From: JANYCG01 sp031386665
GTDB lineage: Bacteria > Pseudomonadota > Gammaproteobacteria > Burkholderiales > Burkholderiaceae_C
Reading direction: 5' to 3'
Length of the DNA stretch: 64,000 bases
NCBI GenBank assembly: GCA_031386665.1
Contig: JANNCN010000082.1
Location: 1-64,000 of the forward strand
Shown here: piece by piece, positions 1 through 7,731 of the stretch
How the letters are laid out: each line of letters begins with the position of its first letter
Position numbering within the stretch: the stretch's first letter is position 1
Program-made: the position numbers and the translations under genes
Notes under the pieces: generated by a model
Databases searched by the model: none
What the model was told of the DNA's origin: nothing
What the model saw: the letters and a program-made list of their open reading frames with translations, nothing else

Positions 1-427
1 GCAAGATCGCAGTGTCTATAGTTACTATAGATAGATTTAAAGTTTTTGTCAAGGAGCAATTGGACATCCAGTGCCTCGAGTAAGGCGTTGACAACGAACA
101 ACTTGATGAAAGCTAACTGTGTATTTATACATACACAACTAAAGCCAATAAACGCGACACAAATTTCACTGAATAGTCTCCAATTTGTCCTACATCCCAT
201 ACTTAGAGACATCCACCTAGCGCGGTGAGCGGGCCATGTGACCGGGCTTTGGGGTGGAACGCGTTGCGGTAGCGGCCACATTAAGTGTCCCAAAAAATTC
301 CGCGACCACCGCGTCGCACGAATTTTTCCATCCCGCGCGGAACTTCCACCCCAAAACCGCATGCGCATGGCCCTGTCGGCGGGCGGGCGTCCATCAAGCC
401 GAAATTCTCAAATGGAGGGCGCGCATT
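1..427. other. Gene-poor left edge with nested inverted repeats
   Basis: No convincing gene is seen. Bases 1-230 are AT-rich; one 60-codon open frame on the plus strand (46-228) has no ribosome-binding site and no recognisable composition. Bases 248-355 are GC-rich and hold two nested inverted repeats: a 12-nt arm TTTGGGGTGGAA at 248-259 with its complement at 344-355, and an 8-nt arm AAAAATTC at 293-300 with its complement at 320-327. The segment lies downstream of the minus-strand MFS gene and could form part of its 3' region. Confidence 0.5.
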
Positions 428-1678
428 TCAAGCGGTTCTCCGCACCCGCCTCACGTTGAACGCACTGGCCACCAGCACACACTGCACCACCGCCAACCCC
501 AAAAATACGCCGCTGTAGTGGTGGTGATCCATCAGGGTGCCAAAAAACAGCGGTGCAATCGCCTGGCCAATGTCCAGCCCCGAATAGACCACGCCATACA
601 CGCGGCCCGTGGAGTTGGCAGGGGTCGACTTTTTGACCAGCAGGTCGCGCGAAGGGCCTGCAATACCCGACGCAAACCCCATCACCCCAAACACAAATGG
701 CACGGCGAAGGCGGGCAAGTTGGCAAAGCCCAGCGTCAGCGCAAACACGGCTGCCACACCAAACGCAACGCCCACGATCCGCTCACAACGCGAAGGGTCT
801 GCCGCCAAAAAACCACCCAGCACCATGCCCCCCGCACTGCACACCATGTAAATGGTGAGGCACAGCGCCGCCATCGCCACAGGCACGCCGTGCAACTGCC
901 TCGCAGCCTCTGGGGCGAATGCCTGAATGACACTGATGACGATGGCGTATAGCAAGAAAAAACCAAAGCACATCCAGACGGCGGGTATTTTGAGGAAGTC
1001 CAAACCACCCTCTGTGTCGCTTTTCTTGAGGCCGGCGGCACCAATGGGCGCCTTGGCTGGCGCTGCCGGCGTCAGGGTGAGCTTGTCACGGTTCAATACC
1101 AACACCGCCAGCACCATAAATGCCAGCGCACCCGCAGACATCAACGCCACGCGCCACGAGAAAGCCAAGGCTATGGGCACCATCATCACCGGGGCCAGCG
1201 CCCAACCCAGGCTGCCGGTGATGCCGTGCGTGCTGTAGGCATGCCCTAGCCGCGACGCACTGACCTTGCGATTGATCAGTGTGTAGTCCACTGGGTGAAA
1301 CACGCCATTGCCGATGCCTGCCAAGACAGAGAAGCTGGCCATCATCCAGTACCCGGTGCTAACCGAAAACCCGAACGCAGCCAGCCCCAAACAGGTCAAC
1401 CCCGCAAACAAAATCGGGCGTGGGCCGAATTTGTCCACGACAAAGCCAGACAGTGTTTGCACGACGCACGACGTGACAAAAAACAAGGTCATCAAAAACC
1501 CCAGCTCGGTGTAGCTGGCATTGAAGGCCTCTTTCAGCCAAGGGAACAGCGGCGGCAGCAGCAACTGGCTGAAGTGGCTGATCATGTGGGCACCGCCCAC
1601 CAGGCCGATCACGTGCGCATCTTGGCGCAAACTGTTGCTGCCCGCAGGGGCACTGGGGGCCAAGGTTGATGTGGTCAT
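428..1678 (-). CDS. MFS family transporter
   Basis: The 416-residue product is a polytopic inner-membrane protein with about twelve hydrophobic segments and the length usual for major facilitator transporters. The loop after the second segment reads DKFGPRP, which fits the MFS loop 2-3 signature. The substrate cannot be told. The start at 1678 (MTTSTLAPSAP) was preferred over the longer frame opening at 1735 because the extra 19 residues are polar, lack a ribosome-binding site and would overlap the divergent araC-type promoter. It is transcribed divergently from the AraC regulator at 1759, only 80 bp away, so regulation by that protein is likely. This is inference from position. Confidence 0.85.
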   Translation of the reverse strand: MTTSTLAPSAPAGSNSLRQDAHVIGLVGGAHMISHFSQLLLPPLFPWLKEAFNASYTELGFLMTLFFVTSCVVQTLSGFVVDKFGPRPILFAGLTCLGLAAFGFSVSTGYWMMASFSVLAGIGNGVFHPVDYTLINRKVSASRLGHAYSTHGITGSLGWALAPVMMVPIALAFSWRVALMSAGALAFMVLAVLVLNRDKLTLTPAAPAKAPIGAAGLKKSDTEGGLDFLKIPAVWMCFGFFLLYAIVISVIQAFAPEAARQLHGVPVAMAALCLTIYMVCSAGGMVLGGFLAADPSRCERIVGVAFGVAAVFALTLGFANLPAFAVPFVFGVMGFASGIAGPSRDLLVKKSTPANSTGRVYGVVYSGLDIGQAIAPLFFGTLMDHHHYSGVFLGLAVVQCVLVASAFNVRRVRRTA

Positions 1679-1758
1679 GGACCTATCGTAATATCTGCCT
1701 TGCCTGCGTGATTGCGACAAAAAGACAGATACCATCGAATTTCGGACAAACCCGCCTC

Positions 1759-2640
1759 ATGCCTTCCCCTTACCGCCCTCGGGTACCGCGCAACCTACCG
1801 CTGACCCCGGTGGGCGACACAGCCCCCTTCACGCCCACCGAGCAACGTCCGGTGCGTGTGCGCGCACGCTCCATGCCTGCCGATTCACATTTTGAGCTGC
1901 ACAGCCACTCCTGGGCGCAGGTGGCCTATTGCGCCACGGGCATCATGCAGGTCACAGCCGAACGGCAGGCGGCTGGGCACGATCAGGTGACCTACATCGT
2001 GCCACCTTCTCGCGCAGTGTGGATTGCCCCTGGCGCACAGCATGCGATCAACGTCATTGAAACGGCGGCGTTTTGCACGCTGTACATTGATCCGTCAGTG
2101 GTGCCAAAAGGCTGGCATAGCTGCCGCGTGATGGTGGTGTCGCCCCTGATGCGGGAGCTCATCCATGCGCTGGATGTTCCGCCCAATGAACCCGTACCCG
2201 CCGTGCGGGAGCGCATGCTGGTACCCCTGCTGCTGCACGAACTCACCCATGCCACAACGCAAGCACTGGGCGTGCCCATGCCGCACCCCCAAAGCAGCGA
2301 CAAACGCCTGCGCGCCCTGTGCGAGGCCGTGCTGCTGGCACCCAACGGACGCGCCACACTGGTCGACTGGGCGAACGAAGTCGGCGCCAGCGAACGCACC
2401 GTGGCCCGTCTTTTTCGCACCGAACTGGGCACCAGTTACCAAAAATGGCGACAACAGGCCGTTCTGGCGCACGCGCTGCCCCTGCTGGCACGGGGTCTGC
2501 CCATCAGCCATGTGGCAACCGCCAGCGGCTACACCAGCGACAGCGCTTTCAGCGCCATGTTCAAGGCCGCGTTGGGGCAATCACCCAGCAGCTTCATGAG
2601 CAAAAGTCGTGATTCGCAGGCGAACAATGGTCGTCAATAG
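1759..2640 (+). CDS. AraC family transcriptional regulator
   Basis: A 293-residue DNA-binding protein. The N-terminal part is cupin-like, with the sequence HFELHSHSWAQ typical of AraC_binding domains. The C-terminal hundred residues hold the two helix-turn-helix motifs; the region with ASERTVARLFRTELG is the first recognition helix area and YTSDSAFSAMFKAALGQSP matches the AraC signature. The start at 1759 (MPSPYRP) was chosen over 1666 because the longer frame overlaps the divergent MFS gene. It probably senses a small ligand and controls the neighbouring MFS transporter and itself from the shared 80-bp region. The ligand is unknown. Confidence 0.88.
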   Translation: MPSPYRPRVPRNLPLTPVGDTAPFTPTEQRPVRVRARSMPADSHFELHSHSWAQVAYCATGIMQVTAERQAAGHDQVTYIVPPSRAVWIAPGAQHAINVIETAAFCTLYIDPSVVPKGWHSCRVMVVSPLMRELIHALDVPPNEPVPAVRERMLVPLLLHELTHATTQALGVPMPHPQSSDKRLRALCEAVLLAPNGRATLVDWANEVGASERTVARLFRTELGTSYQKWRQQAVLAHALPLLARGLPISHVATASGYTSDSAFSAMFKAALGQSPSSFMSKSRDSQANNGRQ

Positions 2641-2810
2641 TGCTGGCTTTGGTATGTGTCAATCCAACCAAGGCACCGCAGCACCATGCCTCCCTGCGAG
2701 CCTGACTGCACTAAGAATATGACCGACTTCAATGGGTCCGACTTCCCCCCAGACCAAGATTGCACCCACGTGTTCCTGACCTGGAAACTGCCCGTTGAGC
2801 AGGCCTCCAT

Positions 2811-2860
2811 TTGCTATTTTATTTATAGCAAACTATTGAATATATTCGAGAGCTAGAGGC
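2811..2860 (+). repeat. 50-nt dispersed repeat, copy A
   Basis: The unit starts TTGCTAT, has a 7-nt loop, then ATAGCAA (a stem of 7 bp), then an AT-rich middle and the tail TTCGAGAGCTAGAGGC. It aligns without gaps over exactly 50 positions with copies at 11299-11348 (minus), 26185-26234, 46293-46342 and 52417-52466 (minus). It lies 170 nt beyond the end of the araC-type gene, in that gene's orientation. Confidence 0.85.
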
Positions 2861-2901
2861 ATAAAACATTCATATTTTGATGAAAATCAATCAAATTTAG
2901 T

Positions 2902-2928
2902 AAAAATTAACCTCCAGGTTATTTTTTT
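2902..2928 (+). terminator. Hairpin with T-run after copy A
   Basis: TAACCT (2908-2913) and AGGTTA (2916-2921) form a tight stem flanked by A-rich sequence upstream and seven T downstream. It can end transcription from the araC side and, because of the A-rich left flank, perhaps also from the convergent metalloprotease gene. Confidence 0.6.
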
Positions 2929-3009
2929 CAGAAACAGCTCCAAAAATGACCTGAATCGACCCATCGCCTAGCTCGCGCCCGAGACAGTGTTTGCAATCAG
3001 CGGGATCGA

Positions 3010-3741
3010 TCACCTGTTAGCCGCAGCCTGGCGGCGCCGCGTCAGCCCAAGCAATGCCAACCCCAGCAGCGCCAGAGTAGTTGGTTCAGGAGCCTCGCTG
3101 GCCAACCGCGTACCGTAGATGAATTGGGCTCCGGCAGCATCGTCTGCCTGCACGCCAGAATACGAAGTAGAGTAAAACGGATTCATCAGCGAATTGGCGA
3201 CATCGGTATGGTCCAAGCCAATGGAATGGCCAATCTCGTGTGCCATCACCCCGAAGATGCTGAAACCTGGGCCAGCAAAGTCCAAATCCCAGGCGTAGCC
3301 CGTGTTGAAGAAAATGTCGCCGGGCACAGTGTCAATGCCGCTAAATGGAAAGTAGGCATAGGCTAAAGCGCCGCTGAATCCGCTAGTCGAAAAATCATAA
3401 GCGCCAACCCGGATGTCGCCAGACGTCGTGGGCGAGTTAACGGCTGCACCATCGTCCGCCACCTGAGTGAATGTGATATTGGCTACGGCCGACCAGGAGG
3501 CGAACGCATTTTGGATCTGTGTCAAAAAGCCGCTGGGCATGAAGCTTTCCAACGGGTTTACTGTGCATCCTGATGCCTCGGTCGCGCAGCTGGTACCGCT
3601 TGCCATGAGACTCCAAGAGACATTAGCGCCCGTGCCGAAGGCGGGGTCTCCCCATTTTGTACCGCCCACCAGGTAGGCCGAAGCTGCAGTTGGAATCACA
3701 AGAACGCTGGCCAAAACAAGGCTGGAGAACATTTTTTTCAT
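3010..3741 (-). CDS. Secreted matrixin-like zinc metalloprotease with PEP-CTERM anchor
   Basis: A 243-residue exported protein. Residues 1-22 (MKKMFSSLVLASVL then AASA) are a signal peptide. Residues 168-178 read HEIGHSIGLDH, the HExxHxxGxxH zinc site of metzincins, followed by SLMNP at 184-188 as a Met-turn candidate; this fits the matrixin/M10-like clan. The last 26 residues, APEP plus a hydrophobic stretch and LTRRR, form a PEP-CTERM sorting signal, which is normally removed by an exosortase during export in exopolysaccharide-producing Gram-negative bacteria. No exosortase gene is in the window. The start at 3741 was preferred over 3864 because the signal peptide begins there. Its promoter shares an operator with the operon at 7.4-10.2 kb. 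Confidence 0.85.
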   Translation of the reverse strand: MKKMFSSLVLASVLVIPTAASAYLVGGTKWGDPAFGTGANVSWSLMASGTSCATEASGCTVNPLESFMPSGFLTQIQNAFASWSAVANITFTQVADDGAAVNSPTTSGDIRVGAYDFSTSGFSGALAYAYFPFSGIDTVPGDIFFNTGYAWDLDFAGPGFSIFGVMAHEIGHSIGLDHTDVANSLMNPFYSTSYSGVQADDAAGAQFIYGTRLASEAPEPTTLALLGLALLGLTRRRQAAANR

Positions 3742-3814
3742 AAGTGTCTTTCTGGGAGTTTGAGAACTGGTGCGGGTTAGCAGCCATCGTGCCCTTCTGA
3801 AGCCTAGGGTCGAT

Positions 3815-3882
3815 CTAATGTCGACCCAGCGGGGGCCCGCCGTCCTTAAGTAGCTGTTAAACATTGCTAATCGTTCCTAAAC
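3815..3882 (-). promoter_or_regulatory. Shared promoter/operator module, metalloprotease copy
   Basis: Read on the minus strand, 3838-3882 holds three 10-nt direct repeats (GTTTAGGAAC, GATTAGCAAT, GTTTAACAGC) followed by TTAAGGACGGCG; after 16 nt comes ACATTAG (3815-3821), a possible -10 region 74 nt before the start codon. The same arrangement with identical spacing is found at 10279-10346. Phased 10-nt direct repeats are the usual layout of OmpR/PhoB-type operators, and a gene for such a DNA-binding domain starts at 3981. Confidence 0.65.
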
Positions 3883-3980
3883 ACCCTGCGTGCCCCAAAA
3901 AAAGTCAGCCTTAGAATCAATGCCGAAAGACTGGATGACACCCTCAGCACTCGCTGGGATTCCCGGGGATTCGCTGGAAT

Positions 3981-5642
3981 TTGCGACCCTACCCTGAAAG
4001 CCACCGTTTGGAAAACTTTCTCCGCTTTGGCCACTTCGAAGTCCTGCCAGCTCGCCGTCAGGTGTTGGTGGACGGACAGCCCGCAGCGCTGGGTTCGCGC
4101 GCATTTGACCTGTTGCAGGTGCTCATTGCCCACCGCGACCGTGTTCTGGGCAAAGATGAGTTGATGGCGCTGGTTTGGCCTGGCATGGTGGTGGAAGAAA
4201 ACAACCTCAGCGTGCAAATCTCGGCGCTGCGCAAACTGCTCGGCGCGGATGCCATCGCCACGGTGTTCGGACGAGGCTACCGCTTCACTTTACTCGTAAA
4301 ACCAGGCCTCGCGGAGCCGATGGTGCCCGCAGCGTTGACAGCGTCGGCATCAGCATCCACGCAGGTGCTGCAACCGATGGTGGAGCGACCCATCGTGGTG
4401 CGACCCGATAGCCCGCCAGCCCAAATGCCTTCCATCGCAGTGCTGCCCTTCACCAACATGAGCGGCGACCCGGCGCAGGACTATTTTGCCGACGGCATGG
4501 TCGAAGACATCACCACCGCACTGGCACGGTTGAATGTATTTTTCGTTATTGCGCGCAACTCAAGTTTCGTTTACAAGGGCCGTGCGGTCGACATCAAACA
4601 GGTGGGCCGTGAATTGGGGGTGCAGTACGTTTTAGAGGGTAGCGTGCGAAGGTCCGGCAACCGGCTTCGCATCACGGCCCAGTTGATCGAGGCGGCTAAT
4701 GGCCGCCATGTGTGGGCTCAGCGCTTTGACGGCGCGCTTGACGATGTGTTCGAGCTTCAAGACCAGATCAACGCCAGCATCGTGACGGCCTTGCACCCCC
4801 ATGTGCGACGGGCCGAGTTGGAACGCTCGCGCACGGCACCTGCACCCCATCCGCAAGCCTACGATCTGTGCCTGCAAGCCTTGCCCAGGCTGCAGCCGGG
4901 TTTGGGCAAATTAGCCTTGGACGAGGCGATGGCACTGGCGCAACGCGCCCTACAAATTGACCCAATGTTTGGCAGAGCCAAGGCCTTGGCGGCTACGGTG
5001 TGTATGGCACGTATTTTTGACGGCACTGGCAGCGCCCGCGACATCAGATCAGGCTTGCGTTATGCCGATGAGGCCTTGGCAACAACCCATGATGACCCCT
5101 TGATACTGAGCCTTGCCGGCTTGGCGCTGGGATTGCTAGGTTTCCGCGCATTTGGCCTTCGTTTGACAGGGTTTCGTTACGACGAAGCCGAGCACGCCAT
5201 TCAACGCGCCTTGCACATCGGTCCCGGTCTGATGGATGTGCAGTATTGCGCGGGTACCCTCAAACCGTTCCTTGGTCAGGGCGATGCGTCGCTTGCGCAT
5301 TTTGAGCAAGCCATGCGCATCAGCCCCCTGGATCCGTATCTGGGCAACATCCTTTGCGGCACCAGTGGGGCGCACCTGGTCTGTGGCAGGTACGCTGCAG
5401 CGCTGGCGGCGGCGCAGAAGGCGGCAGCCCACAGCCCCAACCTGGTGCTGGCGCATCGGTTGGCGGCAGTGGCACTCGGTTTCCTGGGCCGGATAGACGA
5501 AGCGAAGCTGGTCGCCCGGCGTTTTCTGGCGCTGTCGCCCACCTTTACCGTAAGAAAGTATGTGTGCGTGGTGCCTTACCGCGATGCCGAGATGCGCAAC
5601 CGGGTTGCCAAGATTTACCGGGCCATTGGGGTGCCACGTTAG
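3981..5642 (+). CDS. OmpR-type wHTH / TolB-like / TPR transcriptional regulator
   Basis: A 553-residue protein. Residues about 15-105 are an OmpR/CadC-type winged helix (the sequence VVEENNLSVQISALRKLLG and the wing GRGYRFT are typical). Residues about 155-280 match the TolB N-terminal/FlgO-like domain that often follows this wHTH in proteobacterial regulators (SIAVLPFTNMSGDP, FADGMVEDITTAL, YVLEGSVRRSGNRLRITAQLI). The remainder looks like tetratricopeptide repeats. There is no receiver domain and no obvious membrane segment, so it appears to be a soluble one-component regulator. The divergent operator at 3838-3882 lies about 100 bp upstream of its start, making self-control and control of the metalloprotease likely. 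A paralogue follows 29 bp downstream. Confidence 0.85.
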   Translation: MRPYPESHRLENFLRFGHFEVLPARRQVLVDGQPAALGSRAFDLLQVLIAHRDRVLGKDELMALVWPGMVVEENNLSVQISALRKLLGADAIATVFGRGYRFTLLVKPGLAEPMVPAALTASASASTQVLQPMVERPIVVRPDSPPAQMPSIAVLPFTNMSGDPAQDYFADGMVEDITTALARLNVFFVIARNSSFVYKGRAVDIKQVGRELGVQYVLEGSVRRSGNRLRITAQLIEAANGRHVWAQRFDGALDDVFELQDQINASIVTALHPHVRRAELERSRTAPAPHPQAYDLCLQALPRLQPGLGKLALDEAMALAQRALQIDPMFGRAKALAATVCMARIFDGTGSARDIRSGLRYADEALATTHDDPLILSLAGLALGLLGFRAFGLRLTGFRYDEAEHAIQRALHIGPGLMDVQYCAGTLKPFLGQGDASLAHFEQAMRISPLDPYLGNILCGTSGAHLVCGRYAAALAAAQKAAAHSPNLVLAHRLAAVALGFLGRIDEAKLVARRFLALSPTFTVRKYVCVVPYRDAEMRNRVAKIYRAIGVPR

Positions 5643-5671
5643 ACTTCCCACCAGCGCACCCGCCCAGTCCG

Positions 5672-7387
5672 ATGACCCCGACCCAACGCATCCTTTTTGA
5701 CCATTTTGAAATTCTGCCTGCCAGGCGCCAAATACTGGCGGCTGGGCAATCCGTCGCACTGGGTGCAAGGGCGTTCGATTTGCTGCTGGTACTGATCGAC
5801 CAGCGTGAGCGGGTGCTCGGCAAGGATGAGCTGGTAGAACGGGTGTGGCCCGGCATGGTGGTGGAAGAAAACAACCTCAGTGTGCAAGTCTCGGCTTTGC
5901 GCAAGGTGTTTGGCTCTGGCGCCATTGCCACCGTGGCGGGACGGGGTTACCGTTTTGTGCAGCCAGGGCTGGTGATTCAGAACCTGCCTGTGCCTGCAGT
6001 CCCGGATTCTGCGTTGCCGCTGCCGTTACCTTTAGCGTTGCCGTTACCGCCTTCGCCCAGTGCCACTACCGCCAACCTCAAACCATCGACACCGGTTTCA
6101 AGAGCGCCGGAGCGGCGCAGGGGGCTCAGCATGCCGGACGGCCACTTGGAACTGCCCGAAAAGCCCTCTATCGCCGTTTTGCCATTTGCCAACTTCAGCG
6201 ACGACGCCGAACTGGAGCATTTCACGGATGGCCTGACCGAGGACATCACGACCGAGCTGTCTCGTTTTCGAAGTCTGTTTGTCATCGCCCGCAACTCGGC
6301 CTTTACCTTCAAAAACCGCCCGGCCGACGTGCGCACAGCGGCGCGCGAACTGGGGGTGCGCTACGTGCTCGAAGGCAGTGTGCGCCACGCCAACAAACGG
6401 ATTCGTGTCACCGCGCAATTGATTGATGCGCTGAGCGGAAAACACATCTGGGCTGAAAAATTCGACCGTGTACTGGCAGACATTTTTGATGTACAGGAAG
6501 AGGTGACCCGTGCCATCGTGGGGGCGATTGCCCCGCAAATTGACCATGCCGAAGGCAATTGGGCCCGCAAATCGCGGCCTGAGAACTTGGCCGCCTATGG
6601 CTTGGCGCTTCGCGCCTGGGCGATTGCCAACGAGGAGATGCTTGACCCGGTCAGTGCGGGTCGTGACCTGGCTTACGCCCTGGCGCTGCAGGCGGTCAAG
6701 GCTGACCCCTCAACCGCACTTGCCTGGCGCGCCATCGCGCTGATCCAGTGGATACGGGTCTACTTCAATGCTGTACCGTCGAGAGAACAAGCGTTGGCTG
6801 AAGGCCTGGACGCCGCCAACCGCGCCATTTCGCTGGACGCAACTGACCACATCGCCATGAACTGGAAGGGTGTGTTGCTGGGGTTCGATGGCCAGGAAGA
6901 CGCCGCCCTTGCCGCCCTGCGCGCCGCGCACGGCATCAACCGTAACCATGTCATTGGTTTAGGGTTTTTGGGCATGTATGAGGCCTGGGCTGGCAATAAA
7001 AACATCGGTGTTCACCGTGCGCTGGAGGCATTTCGCTTAAGCCCGCGAGACCCGAATCGGCACCACTTGCTCGTGCTCCTCAGCTTTACCTACTTTGCCA
7101 ACCAGCAAGATGCTGACGCGCTCGAAATCGCTGAAATGGCCATGCACGAATTGCCCGGCAGACCCGTGCCCTACCTGTTGATGGCTTTGACCCAGGTCGG
7201 CACCGGGCAAGTGGCACTGGCCAAGGAATCGTTTTTAAAATTGCAAGCACTGGCCCCCGATTTGGCGAAGGCCCGCCTGGCCGGGCAATGGTTGACCACC
7301 AACCCGGTTTATCTCAAGCGAGCGATCACGTTTTTACGGGTCGCCGCCGGCCTGGAAAGCCCTGAAGCTGCGGATGCTTTGCGCTAG
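5672..7387 (+). CDS. OmpR-type wHTH / TolB-like / TPR regulator, tandem paralogue
   Basis: A 571-residue paralogue of the preceding gene with the same order: winged helix at about residues 8-100, a proline-rich linker (about 110-160, including an LPLPLPLALPLPP run), a TolB/FlgO-like domain at about 165-290, and TPR-like helices to the end. The start at 5672 (MTPTQRILFDHFEILPARRQ) was chosen because it aligns with the N-terminus of the upstream paralogue; the open frame continues back into that gene but the sequence there is unrelated. Both genes are probably co-transcribed. The two wHTH domains are very similar, including VWPGMVVEENNLSVQ, so they may bind the same operator. The signal sensed by the TPR part is unknown. 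Confidence 0.85.
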   Translation: MTPTQRILFDHFEILPARRQILAAGQSVALGARAFDLLLVLIDQRERVLGKDELVERVWPGMVVEENNLSVQVSALRKVFGSGAIATVAGRGYRFVQPGLVIQNLPVPAVPDSALPLPLPLALPLPPSPSATTANLKPSTPVSRAPERRRGLSMPDGHLELPEKPSIAVLPFANFSDDAELEHFTDGLTEDITTELSRFRSLFVIARNSAFTFKNRPADVRTAARELGVRYVLEGSVRHANKRIRVTAQLIDALSGKHIWAEKFDRVLADIFDVQEEVTRAIVGAIAPQIDHAEGNWARKSRPENLAAYGLALRAWAIANEEMLDPVSAGRDLAYALALQAVKADPSTALAWRAIALIQWIRVYFNAVPSREQALAEGLDAANRAISLDATDHIAMNWKGVLLGFDGQEDAALAALRAAHGINRNHVIGLGFLGMYEAWAGNKNIGVHRALEAFRLSPRDPNRHHLLVLLSFTYFANQQDADALEIAEMAMHELPGRPVPYLLMALTQVGTGQVALAKESFLKLQALAPDLAKARLAGQWLTTNPVYLKRAITFLRVAAGLESPEAADALR

Positions 7388-7410
7388 CAGAACTTTCAGC
7401 GCAATTAGCG

Positions 7411-7704
7411 TCACGGTGCCAGACCTTCAACACTGACCAGTCGCGCCGAACTGCATTCATCACGCACCGCCTTGAGCCCTTGGTAAACCGGCCCGTTGTA
7501 GGACGACTCCCAGGCCGCAACCGACGGAAACTCCAGAATGACGATGCGTCGCGGCTGCCAATTACCTTCATAGACTTTGTACGCCCCACCTTGCGCGAGG
7601 TAACGCGCACCCGCTGCATCAAGCGCTGGCTTCACGCCTTTCATGAAGTCCTGGTAGCGCGCCATATCGCGGATTTCAACGTCGAAAATTACGTAGGCAC
7701 TCAT
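7411..7704 (-). CDS. DUF1330 family protein
   Basis: A 97-residue protein with the typical DUF1330 opening (YVIFDVEIRDMARYQDFM) and the core IVILEFPSVAAWESSYNGPVYQ. The family has a dimeric alpha/beta-barrel ferredoxin-like fold and no established reaction. It is the last gene of a minus-strand operon starting with the Bug protein at 10211, and lies 27 bp after the ABC-type binding protein. It ends 23 bp from the convergent wHTH regulator gene. Its presence with a VOC protein and two binding proteins suggests a role in degradation of an imported compound, but this is guesswork. Confidence 0.85.
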   Translation of the reverse strand: MSAYVIFDVEIRDMARYQDFMKGVKPALDAAGARYLAQGGAYKVYEGNWQPRRIVILEFPSVAAWESSYNGPVYQGLKAVRDECSSARLVSVEGLAP

Positions 7705-7731
7705 GCGTTCCTCCTTGGTTTCGAGTTGACG

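Larger units (their letters stand above)
2641..3009. other. AT-rich intergenic region between convergent genes
   Basis: This 369-bp stretch between the araC-type gene and the convergent metalloprotease gene has no credible CDS; the 66-codon frame at 2656-2856 runs into the dispersed repeat and has no ribosome-binding site. It holds copy A of the 50-nt dispersed repeat (2811-2860) and a hairpin followed by seven T (2902-2928). The base composition is much poorer in GC than in the neighbouring genes. Confidence 0.6.

Noticed and set aside
1..45. ACTATAGATAGATTTAAAG as a sixth copy of the 50-nt repeat
   Set aside because: Only short AT-rich words match; TGCTA, TAGCA and the GAGCTAGAGGC tail are absent.
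46..228. 60-codon frame at the left edge
   Set aside because: No ribosome-binding site, no known motif and AT-rich non-coding composition.
2656..2856. 66-codon frame after the AraC gene
   Set aside because: It runs into the dispersed repeat and has neither ribosome-binding site nor protein-like composition.
5354..5671. Extended N-terminus of the second wHTH regulator
   Set aside because: The extra 106 residues overlap the upstream paralogue and have no similarity to it; the natural start at 5672 aligns with the paralogue.
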